The notes under the pieces were generated by a model. That model was not told where the DNA came from and did not search any database. It worked only from the letters and a program-made list of their open reading frames with translations. From the NCBI GenBank assembly GCA_022564935.1, contig JADFKM010000027.1, positions 1 to 26,283 of the forward strand: a stretch of DNA of 26,283 nt, read 5' to 3'. Both the position numbers and the translations under genes were made by a program. Source of the stretch: Candidatus Dadabacteria bacterium. GTDB lineage: Bacteria; Desulfobacterota_D; UBA1144; Nemesobacterales; JADFKM01. Below are positions 15,763-24,299 of this stretch, in pieces (positions within the stretch are counted from its first letter, which is position 1; each line of letters starts with the position of its first letter).

Positions 15763-16710
15763 TCAGGTTATCTGGAGCATCCTGTCGATGGCGAGCTTTG
15801 CCTTGGATGCGATGGCATGGGGGACTGTGACCTCGTAGACGTCTTCTTCGAGGGAGCGCAGAACCTTATCAAGGGTAATCATCTTCATGTACTTGCAGAT
15901 GGATTCTTCACTGACGGGGAAGAACTTCTTCTTGGGGTTGAGCTTTCTCATCTTGTAAAGAATGCCGTTCTCCGTTGCCACAACGAACTCATTTGCCGGG
16001 GAGCTTTTAGTGTGGTTCACCATGCCCTCGGTGGAAAGGATGTAAGTATGTCCGTTTTCTATCTCGCCCGATGAGGCGTAGTACATAGACGAGGTTACGC
16101 AGCCGCATTCGGGGTGTATGAGCATATCGGCCTTGGGGTGCTCCCGGCGTATATTGTTAATATCAAGGGGCCTTATGCCAGCGTGTACGTGGCACTCTCC
16201 CGGCCAGATGTGGAGCTTCCTACCGGTGACTTTCTGAACGTACGCTCCCAGGAACATGTCGGGCAGGAAGAGGATTTCTTTGTCCTCCGGGATTGACTTT
16301 ACCACCTTAACGGCATTCGTGGAGGTGCAGCAATAGTCGCTTAAGGCCTTTACATCGGCTGTGGTGTTGACGTAGGAGACAACTACGACTCCGGGATGCT
16401 CCTCCTTCCACTCCCTTAGCTCTTCGGCGGTTATGGTTGCCGCCAGTGAGCAGCCAGCCTCTAGGTCGGGTATCAGCACCTTTTTATCAGGGCTTACTAT
16501 CGAGGCGGTTTCCGCCATGAAATGGACGCCGCAGAACACGATAACTTCGGCCTCGGTCTCAGCCGCTCTTTGTGAGAGACCCAGCGAATCTCCCGTAAAA
16601 TCGGCCACGTCCTGCACTTCGGGCACCTGGTAGTTGTGGGCCAGTATTACGGCGTTTTTCTCCCTTTTCAGCCGCTGAATTTCCTCAGATATGCTCGTGC
16701 GGTTTTCCAT
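15763..16710 (-). CDS. nadA: Quinolinate synthase NadA
   Basis: Condenses iminoaspartate (from NadB) with dihydroxyacetone phosphate to quinolinate, using a [4Fe-4S] cluster. The N-terminal ILAHNYQVPEVQDVADF block is typical. Three cysteines at family positions are the likely cluster ligands: in FCGVHFMAET, in WPGECHVH and in EESICKYMKM. The spacing fits the longer NadA type. The frame opens at 16779, but that start overlaps nadC by 23 bases; the Met at 16710 gives a protein of 315 residues that begins about 20 residues before the AHNY block, as in relatives, so I prefer it. A GTG at 16749 is also possible. None of these starts has a strong ribosome binding site, so coupling to nadC translation is likely. 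It is the last gene of the minus-strand operon. Confidence 0.95.
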   Translation of the reverse strand: MENRTSISEEIQRLKREKNAVILAHNYQVPEVQDVADFTGDSLGLSQRAAETEAEVIVFCGVHFMAETASIVSPDKKVLIPDLEAGCSLAATITAEELREWKEEHPGVVVVSYVNTTADVKALSDYCCTSTNAVKVVKSIPEDKEILFLPDMFLGAYVQKVTGRKLHIWPGECHVHAGIRPLDINNIRREHPKADMLIHPECGCVTSSMYYASSGEIENGHTYILSTEGMVNHTKSSPANEFVVATENGILYKMRKLNPKKKFFPVSEESICKYMKMITLDKVLRSLEEDVYEVTVPHAIASKAKLAIDRMLQIT

Positions 16711-16756
16711 CGGCTGTTCGGTGTGTACGATATCAATGATTTCTCTCACATTTATA

Positions 16757-17602
16757 TCATAACATACGAAGGGAAACATCCAACGCCGGGGAAGAGTGGG
16801 TCAAATAGCCGATGGATATGTAATCAACCCCGGTTTGGGCATATTCCCTGACATTGTTGAGGTTGACTCCTCCGGATACCTCTGCTTCTGCCTTGCCGTT
16901 TATCAAGCCCATTGCTTCGCGAACCATTGATGGGGTCATGTTGTCCAGTAAAATCCTGTCGGCCCCGGCGGCCAGGGCGGATTTGACCTCGTCTATGCCG
17001 GCTGCCTCTATCTCGATCTTGATATCGCCCTGCGCTCTTTCTCTCACCAGGGCGATAGCGTGCTCCACATTGCCGGCGGTTTTGATATGGTTGTCCTTTA
17101 TGAGTATGCAGTCATAGAGACCCATCCGGTGGTTTGTTCCGCCGCCTACCCGTACGGCGTACTTGTCCGGAACCCTCAGGCACGGCGCCGTCTTCCTGGT
17201 GTCGAGTATCTTCACGCCGATTCCCTCAACGGCTTTGACGAACTCTCTAGTGGTTGTGGCAATTCCTGAGAGACGCCCAACGTAGTTGAGGGCGACCCTC
17301 TCACCGCTTAGGACCGCCCTTGCAGGGCCTGAGACCTCCGATACCGCTTCGTCCGGCTCCACAACGTCTCCATCGCTCTTTAATTCACTGAATTCAACCC
17401 TCCGGTTAAGCTCCTTGAAGACCATCCTTGCGATTGGGAGTCCGGCTATCACGCCGCGCTCCTTGGCGATGATTGCGGCCCTGCAATTTGAATCTTCGGG
17501 AACGATTAATTTTGTGGTGATATCCCCTGACCCTATGTCCTCATCTAAAGCCGATTTGACGGCACGCAGCACTTCCGGGGAATCAAGGTCAATTTCGGGC
17601 AT
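16757..17602 (-). CDS. nadC: Nicotinate-nucleotide pyrophosphorylase (carboxylating) NadC
   Basis: Converts quinolinate and phosphoribosyl pyrophosphate to nicotinate mononucleotide, the third step of de novo NAD synthesis. The protein is 281 residues, normal for the family. Visible hallmarks are DEDIGSGDIT at the N-terminus, LSGERVALNYVGRLSGIAT, ILDTRKTAPCLR, GGGTNHRMGLYD, ILIKDNHI and the C-terminal SGGVNLNNV....GVDYISIG. The substrate-binding loop reads TAPCLR where most relatives have TTPGLR, a mild change. I chose the Met at 17602, two bases after the nadB stop, because the upstream in-frame residues to 17677 lie over nadB. It overlaps or abuts nadA downstream. Confidence 0.96.
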   Translation of the reverse strand: MPEIDLDSPEVLRAVKSALDEDIGSGDITTKLIVPEDSNCRAAIIAKERGVIAGLPIARMVFKELNRRVEFSELKSDGDVVEPDEAVSEVSGPARAVLSGERVALNYVGRLSGIATTTREFVKAVEGIGVKILDTRKTAPCLRVPDKYAVRVGGGTNHRMGLYDCILIKDNHIKTAGNVEHAIALVRERAQGDIKIEIEAAGIDEVKSALAAGADRILLDNMTPSMVREAMGLINGKAEAEVSGGVNLNNVREYAQTGVDYISIGYLTHSSPALDVSLRML

Positions 17603-17604
17603 TG

Positions 17605-19221
17605 TCAACACTTCTCTATTAATTGTTCTGCGAATGGGTCTGTGTCTTTCCGCCATATTATGTGGGCCTTCCACCATGGTTTTTCCTCAGGGAAGTCATC
17701 CCTCATGTGCACTCCCCTGGACTCGGTTCTCGTCAGAGCGGCCTTGGCTATTAATGAGCATACCGTTGTCATGTTCTCAAGCTTCTTCCTTAACAACCCG
17801 TGCAGCCTACCCCGAAAGTCGGCGATTTTGTCAATTTCGGCCACGGCTCTTCTGAGGCCGGAGGCGTTTCTTACGATTCCCACATTGTGGTTCATCAGGT
17901 TTGAGAGCTGGCTTTTGAGTTTAAGGTAAGTACTTATTTCGATCTCGGTTGGATGTCTGTTATTGAGCAAGTCCTCGATGACACATTTTGGTGTTTCGGT
18001 AGTGGACAGAGCGCTGTTAAGAACGCCGTCCACCGCCCGCTTGGCAAACACCATGCATTCTAGGAGGGAGTTGCTTGCCAGCCTGTTAGCTCCATGCACG
18101 CCGTTGCAAGCCACTTCCCCGCATGCAAACAAGCCACCGACGTTGGTCTCGGACATCAAACCCGTTCTGACGCCCCCGATTGAATAGTGCGCTGCTGGCG
18201 CCACCGGGATGGGGTCGAGGGTTATATCTATTCCCAGCTCCCGGCATTTTGCGTAGATGTTGGGGAAGCGTTTTTTGATAAATTCAGGATTCAGATGTTT
18301 TATGGTGAGATATACATGGTTTTGTGATGAATTGGTAGTTTCATGAAAGATGGCCCGGGAGACGATATCCCTAGGGGCGAGCTCGGCTAGTTCGTGATAA
18401 TCGGGCATAAACCTGCGGCCTTTACCGGTTATAAGGTGCGCTCCTTCTCCCCTGAGGGCTTCGGAAATAAGGAAGCTCTCTTTCCCTTCTATGTATAGAG
18501 CGGTGGGGTGGAACTGAACGAACTCCATGTCCGTGATCTCGGCCCCGGCCCTCCAAGCTATCGCTATCCCGTCTCCTATTGCGGTAGGCGGGTTGGTCGT
18601 TCTCCCGTAAAGCGAAGAGGCGCCGCCGATTGCGAGGATGGTGGAGTTTGCAAGGACTGCTCCGGTTCTGTCTGCATTCTCTTCCAGCACTAAAGCGCCG
18701 CAACACGACGAGCCGTCTGAGATTAGATCGATCAAGGTCGTGTTCTCGAATATAGTGACATCGGGTTTTGATGTCACGGATTTGATGAGAAAATCAGCCA
18801 TCGCCTTCCCCGTAGAGCTGCCGCCGGCATGGAGGATGCGTCTCCTGCTGTGTCCGCTCTCGAGGCCGAGCTCAATGCCGTACCTTCCGCTGTCGAACTT
18901 CATGCCGAAGCCGATCATGTCTTTTACCCTTTCCAATCCTTCATGCACCAGTATCCCCACTGCCTCACCGTTGCACAGGCCGCGACCGGAGGTAACTGTG
19001 TCTTCCCGGTGATGAACCGTTGAGTCCTCGGGGTCAAGCGCGGCGGCTATACCCCCCTGTGCCCAGTAGGAGTTGCTCTGCTCGAGGGTTGAAGTTGTAA
19101 TTAAGGCGACACTACCGAAACTTGCGCCGTAATGGGCGGCGTAGAGTCCGGCCAAGCCGCTTCCAATCACCAAAATATCAAATTGCTGTTTGGAAATTCT
19201 GATGTCGTTTGATATATCCAT
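17605..19221 (-). CDS. nadB: L-aspartate oxidase NadB
   Basis: FAD-dependent oxidation of L-aspartate to iminoaspartate, the first step of de novo NAD synthesis; the product is unstable and is passed to NadA. The 538-residue protein matches the usual length. It has the FAD dinucleotide-binding motif VIGSGLAGLYAA at about residue 17, the NSYWAQGGIAAAL segment, HHREDT, QFHPTALY, and SIGGVRTG with HGANRLASNSLLE near the C-terminus of the flavin domain. A helical C-terminal region follows. The succinate dehydrogenase/fumarate reductase flavoprotein family is related, but the SYWAQGG segment and the nadC-nadA neighbours make aspartate oxidase clear. Confidence 0.96.
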   Translation of the reverse strand: MDISNDIRISKQQFDILVIGSGLAGLYAAHYGASFGSVALITTSTLEQSNSYWAQGGIAAALDPEDSTVHHREDTVTSGRGLCNGEAVGILVHEGLERVKDMIGFGMKFDSGRYGIELGLESGHSRRRILHAGGSSTGKAMADFLIKSVTSKPDVTIFENTTLIDLISDGSSCCGALVLEENADRTGAVLANSTILAIGGASSLYGRTTNPPTAIGDGIAIAWRAGAEITDMEFVQFHPTALYIEGKESFLISEALRGEGAHLITGKGRRFMPDYHELAELAPRDIVSRAIFHETTNSSQNHVYLTIKHLNPEFIKKRFPNIYAKCRELGIDITLDPIPVAPAAHYSIGGVRTGLMSETNVGGLFACGEVACNGVHGANRLASNSLLECMVFAKRAVDGVLNSALSTTETPKCVIEDLLNNRHPTEIEISTYLKLKSQLSNLMNHNVGIVRNASGLRRAVAEIDKIADFRGRLHGLLRKKLENMTTVCSLIAKAALTRTESRGVHMRDDFPEEKPWWKAHIIWRKDTDPFAEQLIEKC

Positions 19222-19292
19222 TTATTTGTAGGGAGACTTTTTGGGCATGTTTGTTGTCGCTAATCGAATTTAGATCACAAGCCTCAGGGAGA

Positions 19293-21917
19293 TTATGTTT
19301 CTTCAATTGCACTCAAAAGCGTTTCTCTTATCTTTTCCAGTTTGTCTTTCTGAACAATTTTCCCATCTTTCGTATCACGTACATAAAACACATCGGCCAC
19401 CTGGTCGACCTTGGTTGATATCTTGGAGTAATCGATTGAAAGCCCCAGGTATGTGAGGGTCTTGGTTATATCGTAGAGCAGGCCGGCTCTGTCGTGAGTA
19501 TATATGTCAATGACGGTGCTTGTTTTGGAGGATTTGTTGTCAAATTCAATTCTGGTGGGGTAGGTAGGAATTTTTTTCTCGTACTTGGGTTTGAATTTCT
19601 TCCTCTTTCGCACCAGCTTTTCAACATCGACTTTTCCGTCCAATGTGTTAAAGAGGTTTTTTTTCACCTTATCCCAGATATGTATGTTCTCAAAGGTGGA
19701 ATGCCCCATTTGGTTGACGTAAAAGACATCCAGTATCCTCCCGTCGTTCCGGGTCACGATCCTTGCCCCCAGAATATTTATACCGCTTGCCGAGAGAACA
19801 CCGCAAAGTTTGGAGAAGATTCCTGCTTCGTCTTTTCCCCAGAAGGAAAACTCGTCGAAGCCTTCGGCTCTGTTGTACACAACGTCAACTCCCATGTCGT
19901 CGTTGAGGTTCTCGAAGGTCTGTATTTGGTAAGCTATCTTTCTGGGGGAGAAAACCGAGAAATAGGAATCGGGCATAGGTTTAAGGAACTGTAATATCCG
20001 TTTTTCAGGCAGTATTTCGGAAAGTTTTTTCACGACTATTCGCGTCAGGCGTTTTGCCCGTATCGCGGGGCTTTCCCTTCGGGCTCTATCTGTCTGCAGC
20101 GCAGCGGCGGTTCTCAGGTAAAGCTCCTTGAGGAGCATTCCCTTCCAGTTGGACCACACCTCGGGCCCCACCGAGCGTATATCGGCAAATGTGAGAAGAT
20201 ACAGGAGCTGCAGTGTTTCGAGGGACTTGACCGATTTTGCCAGCCTGTATATTAGAGTATCGTCGTGCATGTCTCGCCGCTGGGAGATATGTGGCATTGT
20301 GAGATGGCGTCTGATAAGGAACTTTAGCTGCTGGGTTTCTTCGTCGGATAGGCCCAGCCTCTGGGCGATCTTGGGAATCATTAAAGCGCCCTTTCTCGAG
20401 TGGCTTCTTCCCTGACCCTTTCCCAAGTCGTGCAGGAGACAGGCGAGGTAAAGGATGTGGCGATTTTTGACCTTCGTATGGATATCTTTTATCAACGGGA
20501 ACTCCTGCTCATCGAAATCGGGGATGTTCTCTATTTCCTGGACCATGAAAATCGAGTGTATGTCTACGGTGTAAACATGGTAGGCGTCGTGTTGAACAAG
20601 GCAAACGATCTTCTCGAACTCAGGTATGAAATGGCCCAGCAGATGGATGCGGTTCATTTCAAAAAGCGCGCTCGAAACGTCGTTGCTTTCTTTAAGGATT
20701 CTCAGGAAAGATTGGTTGAAGTCGGGGTTTCTTCTAACGTTGTCGTCTATGAGATGAACGCTGTCGCGTATGAGGTCGAGTAGGAAGGCGCTCATCTTGT
20801 GCCCGTAGGTGTAGGCATATTCGAATGCCTTCATCATTTTCTCGGGGTATTCTTGAAAGATGTTGTGGCTGGTAACGGAAAGGACGCCTGACCGGATTAT
20901 AAAATCATTGTCGATGTGCACGGTTTTGCCTGGGCTGAACCGGACTTTAGGACTGAATGTGCATCTGTCTATGAGCTTTTTTGACTGTTCTCTTATCTGA
21001 TTTCCATAGAGATAGTAAATCCGCATGAATCTCTCTACAGCTTTTATTTCCCCCGTGTCCTTGTAGCCCAGGAACTCCGCAACCTCCTCTTGCCACCCGA
21101 AGCCCAGAACGTCCTCTCTTCTTCCCGCCAGGTAGTGAAGCTCCGTTCTTATGTTAAGGAGGAAATCAAGGCCCTTCTCAAACGTCTTTAAGTCCCTTTC
21201 TACAATGATCGCTCTCTGAAGCAGTTCACTGATAGATTTGAGCTTGAATTTAGCCTTTGCGAGCCAAAGTGCGGTGTGTATGTCCCGGAGTCCCCCTTCT
21301 CCCTCCTTAACGTGGGGCTCGAGCAGGTATACCGACCTGCCGTACTTCTCACGCCTCTTTTCGCTTTCGTCCAGTTTGTTCTCTATGAACTGGGATGAGA
21401 TTGAGGGGAGAAGCTCCTTGGTGAGCTTGTTATCCAGCAATTCCCACAGCAATTCATCCCCGTATATATACCTTCCGTCCATTAGGGATGTCAGAATGGT
21501 TACGTCTTCATGATTTGAGGCGTCGAGACATTCGTCGATCGTCCTTATAGAGTGTCCTATATCCAGATTAAGGTCCCACAGGATGTATAGCAGCGCTTCG
21601 CATACCTCTTTGCCGACTTCCTCGCAATCGGGCTCATGGAGGAACAGCAGGTCGATGTCGGAATACGGACACATCTCCATTCTGCCGTATCCTCCGAGGG
21701 CGGCAACACATACACCTTTGATGTGTTGATATCCTAATTCATTCAGGGCGAGTTCTATTAAGGTGTCTATTACAATTGACCTTTTCTCTGCAAGGGCAAT
21801 GCCTGAGACCGCTCTGCTTTTGTGGAGCTTTCTAAGGTCGTCCTCATTTCTTTGAAGGAAAGACCTGAGTTTTTCCTTAATTTCGTTTTTACCCGGCAGC
21901 TGTCTTGCTTCTTCCAT
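19293..21917 (-). CDS. glnD: Bifunctional [protein-PII] uridylyltransferase/uridylyl-removing enzyme GlnD
   Basis: Senses glutamine and adds or removes UMP on PII proteins, controlling nitrogen assimilation. Domain order over 874 residues is normal. The nucleotidyltransferase domain has GGYGRMEMCPYSDIDL (metal-binding Asp87 and Asp89). The HD hydrolase domain has LLHDLGKGQGRSHS at about residue 495. Two C-terminal ACT domains lie at about 700-775 (DEAGIFSKLCGVLSASGINI) and 800-874 (DRAGLLYDITKTLTYLGLSI), where glutamine binds. It lies between an O-methyltransferase gene and nadB on the same strand with gaps of 43 and 71 bases, so it is probably in one operon with them. No PII (glnB) or glutamine synthetase gene is in the window. 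Confidence 0.96.
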   Translation of the reverse strand: MEEARQLPGKNEIKEKLRSFLQRNEDDLRKLHKSRAVSGIALAEKRSIVIDTLIELALNELGYQHIKGVCVAALGGYGRMEMCPYSDIDLLFLHEPDCEEVGKEVCEALLYILWDLNLDIGHSIRTIDECLDASNHEDVTILTSLMDGRYIYGDELLWELLDNKLTKELLPSISSQFIENKLDESEKRREKYGRSVYLLEPHVKEGEGGLRDIHTALWLAKAKFKLKSISELLQRAIIVERDLKTFEKGLDFLLNIRTELHYLAGRREDVLGFGWQEEVAEFLGYKDTGEIKAVERFMRIYYLYGNQIREQSKKLIDRCTFSPKVRFSPGKTVHIDNDFIIRSGVLSVTSHNIFQEYPEKMMKAFEYAYTYGHKMSAFLLDLIRDSVHLIDDNVRRNPDFNQSFLRILKESNDVSSALFEMNRIHLLGHFIPEFEKIVCLVQHDAYHVYTVDIHSIFMVQEIENIPDFDEQEFPLIKDIHTKVKNRHILYLACLLHDLGKGQGRSHSRKGALMIPKIAQRLGLSDEETQQLKFLIRRHLTMPHISQRRDMHDDTLIYRLAKSVKSLETLQLLYLLTFADIRSVGPEVWSNWKGMLLKELYLRTAAALQTDRARRESPAIRAKRLTRIVVKKLSEILPEKRILQFLKPMPDSYFSVFSPRKIAYQIQTFENLNDDMGVDVVYNRAEGFDEFSFWGKDEAGIFSKLCGVLSASGINILGARIVTRNDGRILDVFYVNQMGHSTFENIHIWDKVKKNLFNTLDGKVDVEKLVRKRKKFKPKYEKKIPTYPTRIEFDNKSSKTSTVIDIYTHDRAGLLYDITKTLTYLGLSIDYSKISTKVDQVADVFYVRDTKDGKIVQKDKLEKIRETLLSAIEET

Positions 21918-21960
21918 AGCGTTTTTGTGTGTTAATAGCGTTAATTATAATTTTACACGT

Positions 21961-22602
21961 TTATAGCCGTATACTAAGTGAAATGCCGTCTCTTATGGGA
22001 ATTATCGTTGTGAGGAACCCGTCGTGAGCCAGGAGCGTTCTGGTGAACTCTTTTACTCCCTTCGTGGATGGGGAGGGGTTAGATGAGAGTACCCTTCCCC
22101 TCCACAGGACGTTGTCCGTGATGAACAGCCCCCCGGGGTTGAGTTTGTCGTAGGCTTTGGGAATCACCTCCGGGTACCGCTCTTTATTTATGTCGTTGAA
22201 TATAATATCGAAACTCCCCTCGCTACTTTGGAGAGCGGAAACGGCGTCGCCAACGTTTATTATTACAGAGTCAAGCAGACCGCCTCTTTTGAAGAATTCC
22301 CGAGCTTTGTCGGCGTATTCAGAGGACGTATCCGTGTAATATACCACGCCTCCCTCTCCCAGGGCTTTGGCAAACCAGTAGGTTGAGTACCCGAACCCAG
22401 AGCCTAGCTCGAAGACCCTTTTAGCCCCCTTAATCAACGCGAGCTGGTAAAGCAGTCTTCCTACCAGTGGGCCTATTATGGGGAAGCCCCGCTCAGCGCC
22501 CAGCCGCTCCATTTCGGTGAGCACTTCGTCATTGGATGGGATGAGGGAGATCAGGTACTTATCGATCTCCGGGTTCGTTATGTGTGTTGTGAACTGGTTC
22601 AT
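21961..22602 (-). CDS. Class I SAM-dependent O-methyltransferase (caffeoyl-CoA OMT-like, COG4122 type)
   Basis: A 213-residue methyltransferase. The SAM-binding motif I is VFELGSGFGYSTYWFA, followed by an acidic Asp/Ser segment (YYTDTS). The family's metal/substrate region reads FNDINKERYP where many members have a DADK-type sequence, and GGLFITDNVLWRGRV is the typical post-motif. Bacterial members methylate catechols or other hydroxyls, but the substrate cannot be read from the sequence. It precedes glnD by 43 bases on the same strand. It is not adjacent to the polyketide cluster, so I do not propose it as a tailoring enzyme. Confidence 0.9.
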   Translation of the reverse strand: MNQFTTHITNPEIDKYLISLIPSNDEVLTEMERLGAERGFPIIGPLVGRLLYQLALIKGAKRVFELGSGFGYSTYWFAKALGEGGVVYYTDTSSEYADKAREFFKRGGLLDSVIINVGDAVSALQSSEGSFDIIFNDINKERYPEVIPKAYDKLNPGGLFITDNVLWRGRVLSSNPSPSTKGVKEFTRTLLAHDGFLTTIIPIRDGISLSIRL

Positions 22603-22685
22603 TACTTAAAGGTGTTTCTATCGTACTTCGATTATAGCGGTTGCTGTTATTTAGGATATAGGCTCCTGAGGAAAGTCGCAGGGTT

Positions 22686-23237
22686 TTAAAATTTTGCAAA
22701 AGTCTCTTCAAACTTGACGCGCTTATTTTCTATCCTGGCCAGAACAAATAAAAGGTCGGATAGGCGGTTTATGTATTTAAGAACGTTGTCTCCTACCTTC
22801 TCTACCTCCATCAAGGTCACGATCTTGCGCTCAGCGCGCCTTGAGACCGTTCTGGCGAGGTGAAGATACGGCCCCGCTCCGGCCCCGCTTGGGAGAATGA
22901 ATTCCTTTAACGGCTCCAACTGCTCCAGTAGTCGGTCGATAATCTCTTCAAGCTCAGTTACACGCTGTTGCTGAATTCTCGGTACCTGCATGTCGGGCGG
23001 ACTCGCAAGGTCGGCTCCGATAATGAACAGGTCGTTCTGTATCTGTAAGATGATCTCGTCGATCTCCCCGTCGGCTGTTTCGGCTCTCGCTATGCCGAGC
23101 GCTGTGTTCAACTCGTCAATGTCCCCGTAGGCCTCCACACGGCGTGAGGCCTTGCTTACACGCTCCCCGCCTACTAGGGACGTGAGTCCGGTGTCACCCG
23201 TTCTTGTATAGACCTTTGTTATCCTTTTTTTGGCCAT
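22686..23237 (-). CDS. PduO-type cob(I)alamin adenosyltransferase
   Basis: Transfers the 5'-deoxyadenosyl group of ATP to cob(I)alamin, giving adenosylcobalamin for enzymes such as methylmalonyl-CoA mutase. The 183-residue protein shows the full family pattern: VYTRTGDTGLTSLVGGERVSK (ATP binding) near the N-terminus, RVEAYGDIDELNTALG, the LPSGAGAGPYLHLARTVSRRAERK block and a C-terminal YINRLSDLLFVLARIEN. It is the first gene of the minus-strand operon and is transcribed away from the DUF3891 gene. The vitamin-dependent enzyme it serves is not in the window. Confidence 0.94.
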   Translation of the reverse strand: MAKKRITKVYTRTGDTGLTSLVGGERVSKASRRVEAYGDIDELNTALGIARAETADGEIDEIILQIQNDLFIIGADLASPPDMQVPRIQQQRVTELEEIIDRLLEQLEPLKEFILPSGAGAGPYLHLARTVSRRAERKIVTLMEVEKVGDNVLKYINRLSDLLFVLARIENKRVKFEETFAKF

Positions 23238-23439
23238 GACGGTAGTACATTTTAACTTACAGGCATATGCGGTTCAAATACAGCTAAGCGGTATCGTTGA
23301 GTATTTGGGTGTCGGTTATGCGGCGCTGTGGCAGCGCTACCGGTTAGAACATAAATTTCATGGTTTGGATTTGTTGAATAGGTCATGGCAAGTTAGGATT
23401 TTAGCTCATTGCAGATTCAAAGGGCGTTTTAATTCTTAG

Positions 23440-24210
23440 ATGCTTAGAAGAGAAACAGACAACGGGTGGATACTTATCCCACAGTATGACCACGGCCTAT
23501 TGGCGCGTGATGTAATGAAATACTGGGGCTCTGAAGGGCTCTACCGTCCACGGGATTTCGAAGAGGTTATGTTTGCCGTATGCGAGCACGACAACGGATG
23601 GCGGGAGTGGGATTCCCATCCCAGAACGAACCCCGAGAACCGCTACCCGGCCGACTTCACTGAAATGACTTCTGAAGAGCAGGCCTCGATTTGGAGCGGG
23701 TGTTTTACAGCTCATGGGCAGTCCCATCCCTATGCAGCGGGGCTTATAGCGCTCCATTTCAGTCTTTTTAACGAGAAAAACCTTCAAAGGAGCCCCAACG
23801 ACACCCATGCTTTGCAGTCGAGATCGGAGATCAAGGATTTCGTGCTCAGGACTCTCGATATTGAATTCAGCGCTCTCGAATTAGTAAACCTGCCGGAGCC
23901 AGTGAAATCGGACCTCAGGATAGTTCAGATAGGGGATATAATTTCCCTTGCCCTCTGCCAAGGGTGGAAGAGCTTTACCATTGATAACGTTCCGAAAAAT
24001 AAACGTCAGGACAGTCTTAAGATGGAATTGAGCTCTAGCGACGGGTTCAATTACGCTCTCGACCCTTATCCGTTCACTGAGCCGAGAATAGAGCTAAGTA
24101 TTACTGGGAAAAGGTTGGCTGGGAGCGAGTTTGAGAATGACGGGGAGCTGCTAAACGCATTAAAAGATTTTTCAGTTGAAAGGTTAGACTTCACTATTTC
24201 CATTGCATAG
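23440..24210 (+). CDS. DUF3891 family protein, function unknown
   Basis: A 256-residue protein with the DUF3891 hallmarks: an early QYDHG.LA segment, then FAVCEHDNGWREWD at about residues 46-59 and a SLFN motif further on. The conserved His/Asp residues (YDHG, EHDNGW) look like a metal or catalytic site reminiscent of HD-type proteins, but no activity is established to my knowledge. It has no signal peptide or membrane segment. It is divergent from the cobalamin adenosyltransferase across about 200 bases that should hold both promoters. The start at 23440 lacks a strong Shine-Dalgarno site. Confidence 0.8.
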   Translation: MLRRETDNGWILIPQYDHGLLARDVMKYWGSEGLYRPRDFEEVMFAVCEHDNGWREWDSHPRTNPENRYPADFTEMTSEEQASIWSGCFTAHGQSHPYAAGLIALHFSLFNEKNLQRSPNDTHALQSRSEIKDFVLRTLDIEFSALELVNLPEPVKSDLRIVQIGDIISLALCQGWKSFTIDNVPKNKRQDSLKMELSSSDGFNYALDPYPFTEPRIELSITGKRLAGSEFENDGELLNALKDFSVERLDFTISIA

Positions 24211-24299
24211 ATATTCCATTCCTTGAATTTCAGCACCGAATATTATAGGTTTCATTCCTTGGCAACGGAAAACTTCCACACATCTTTAAGGAGTGAGTT

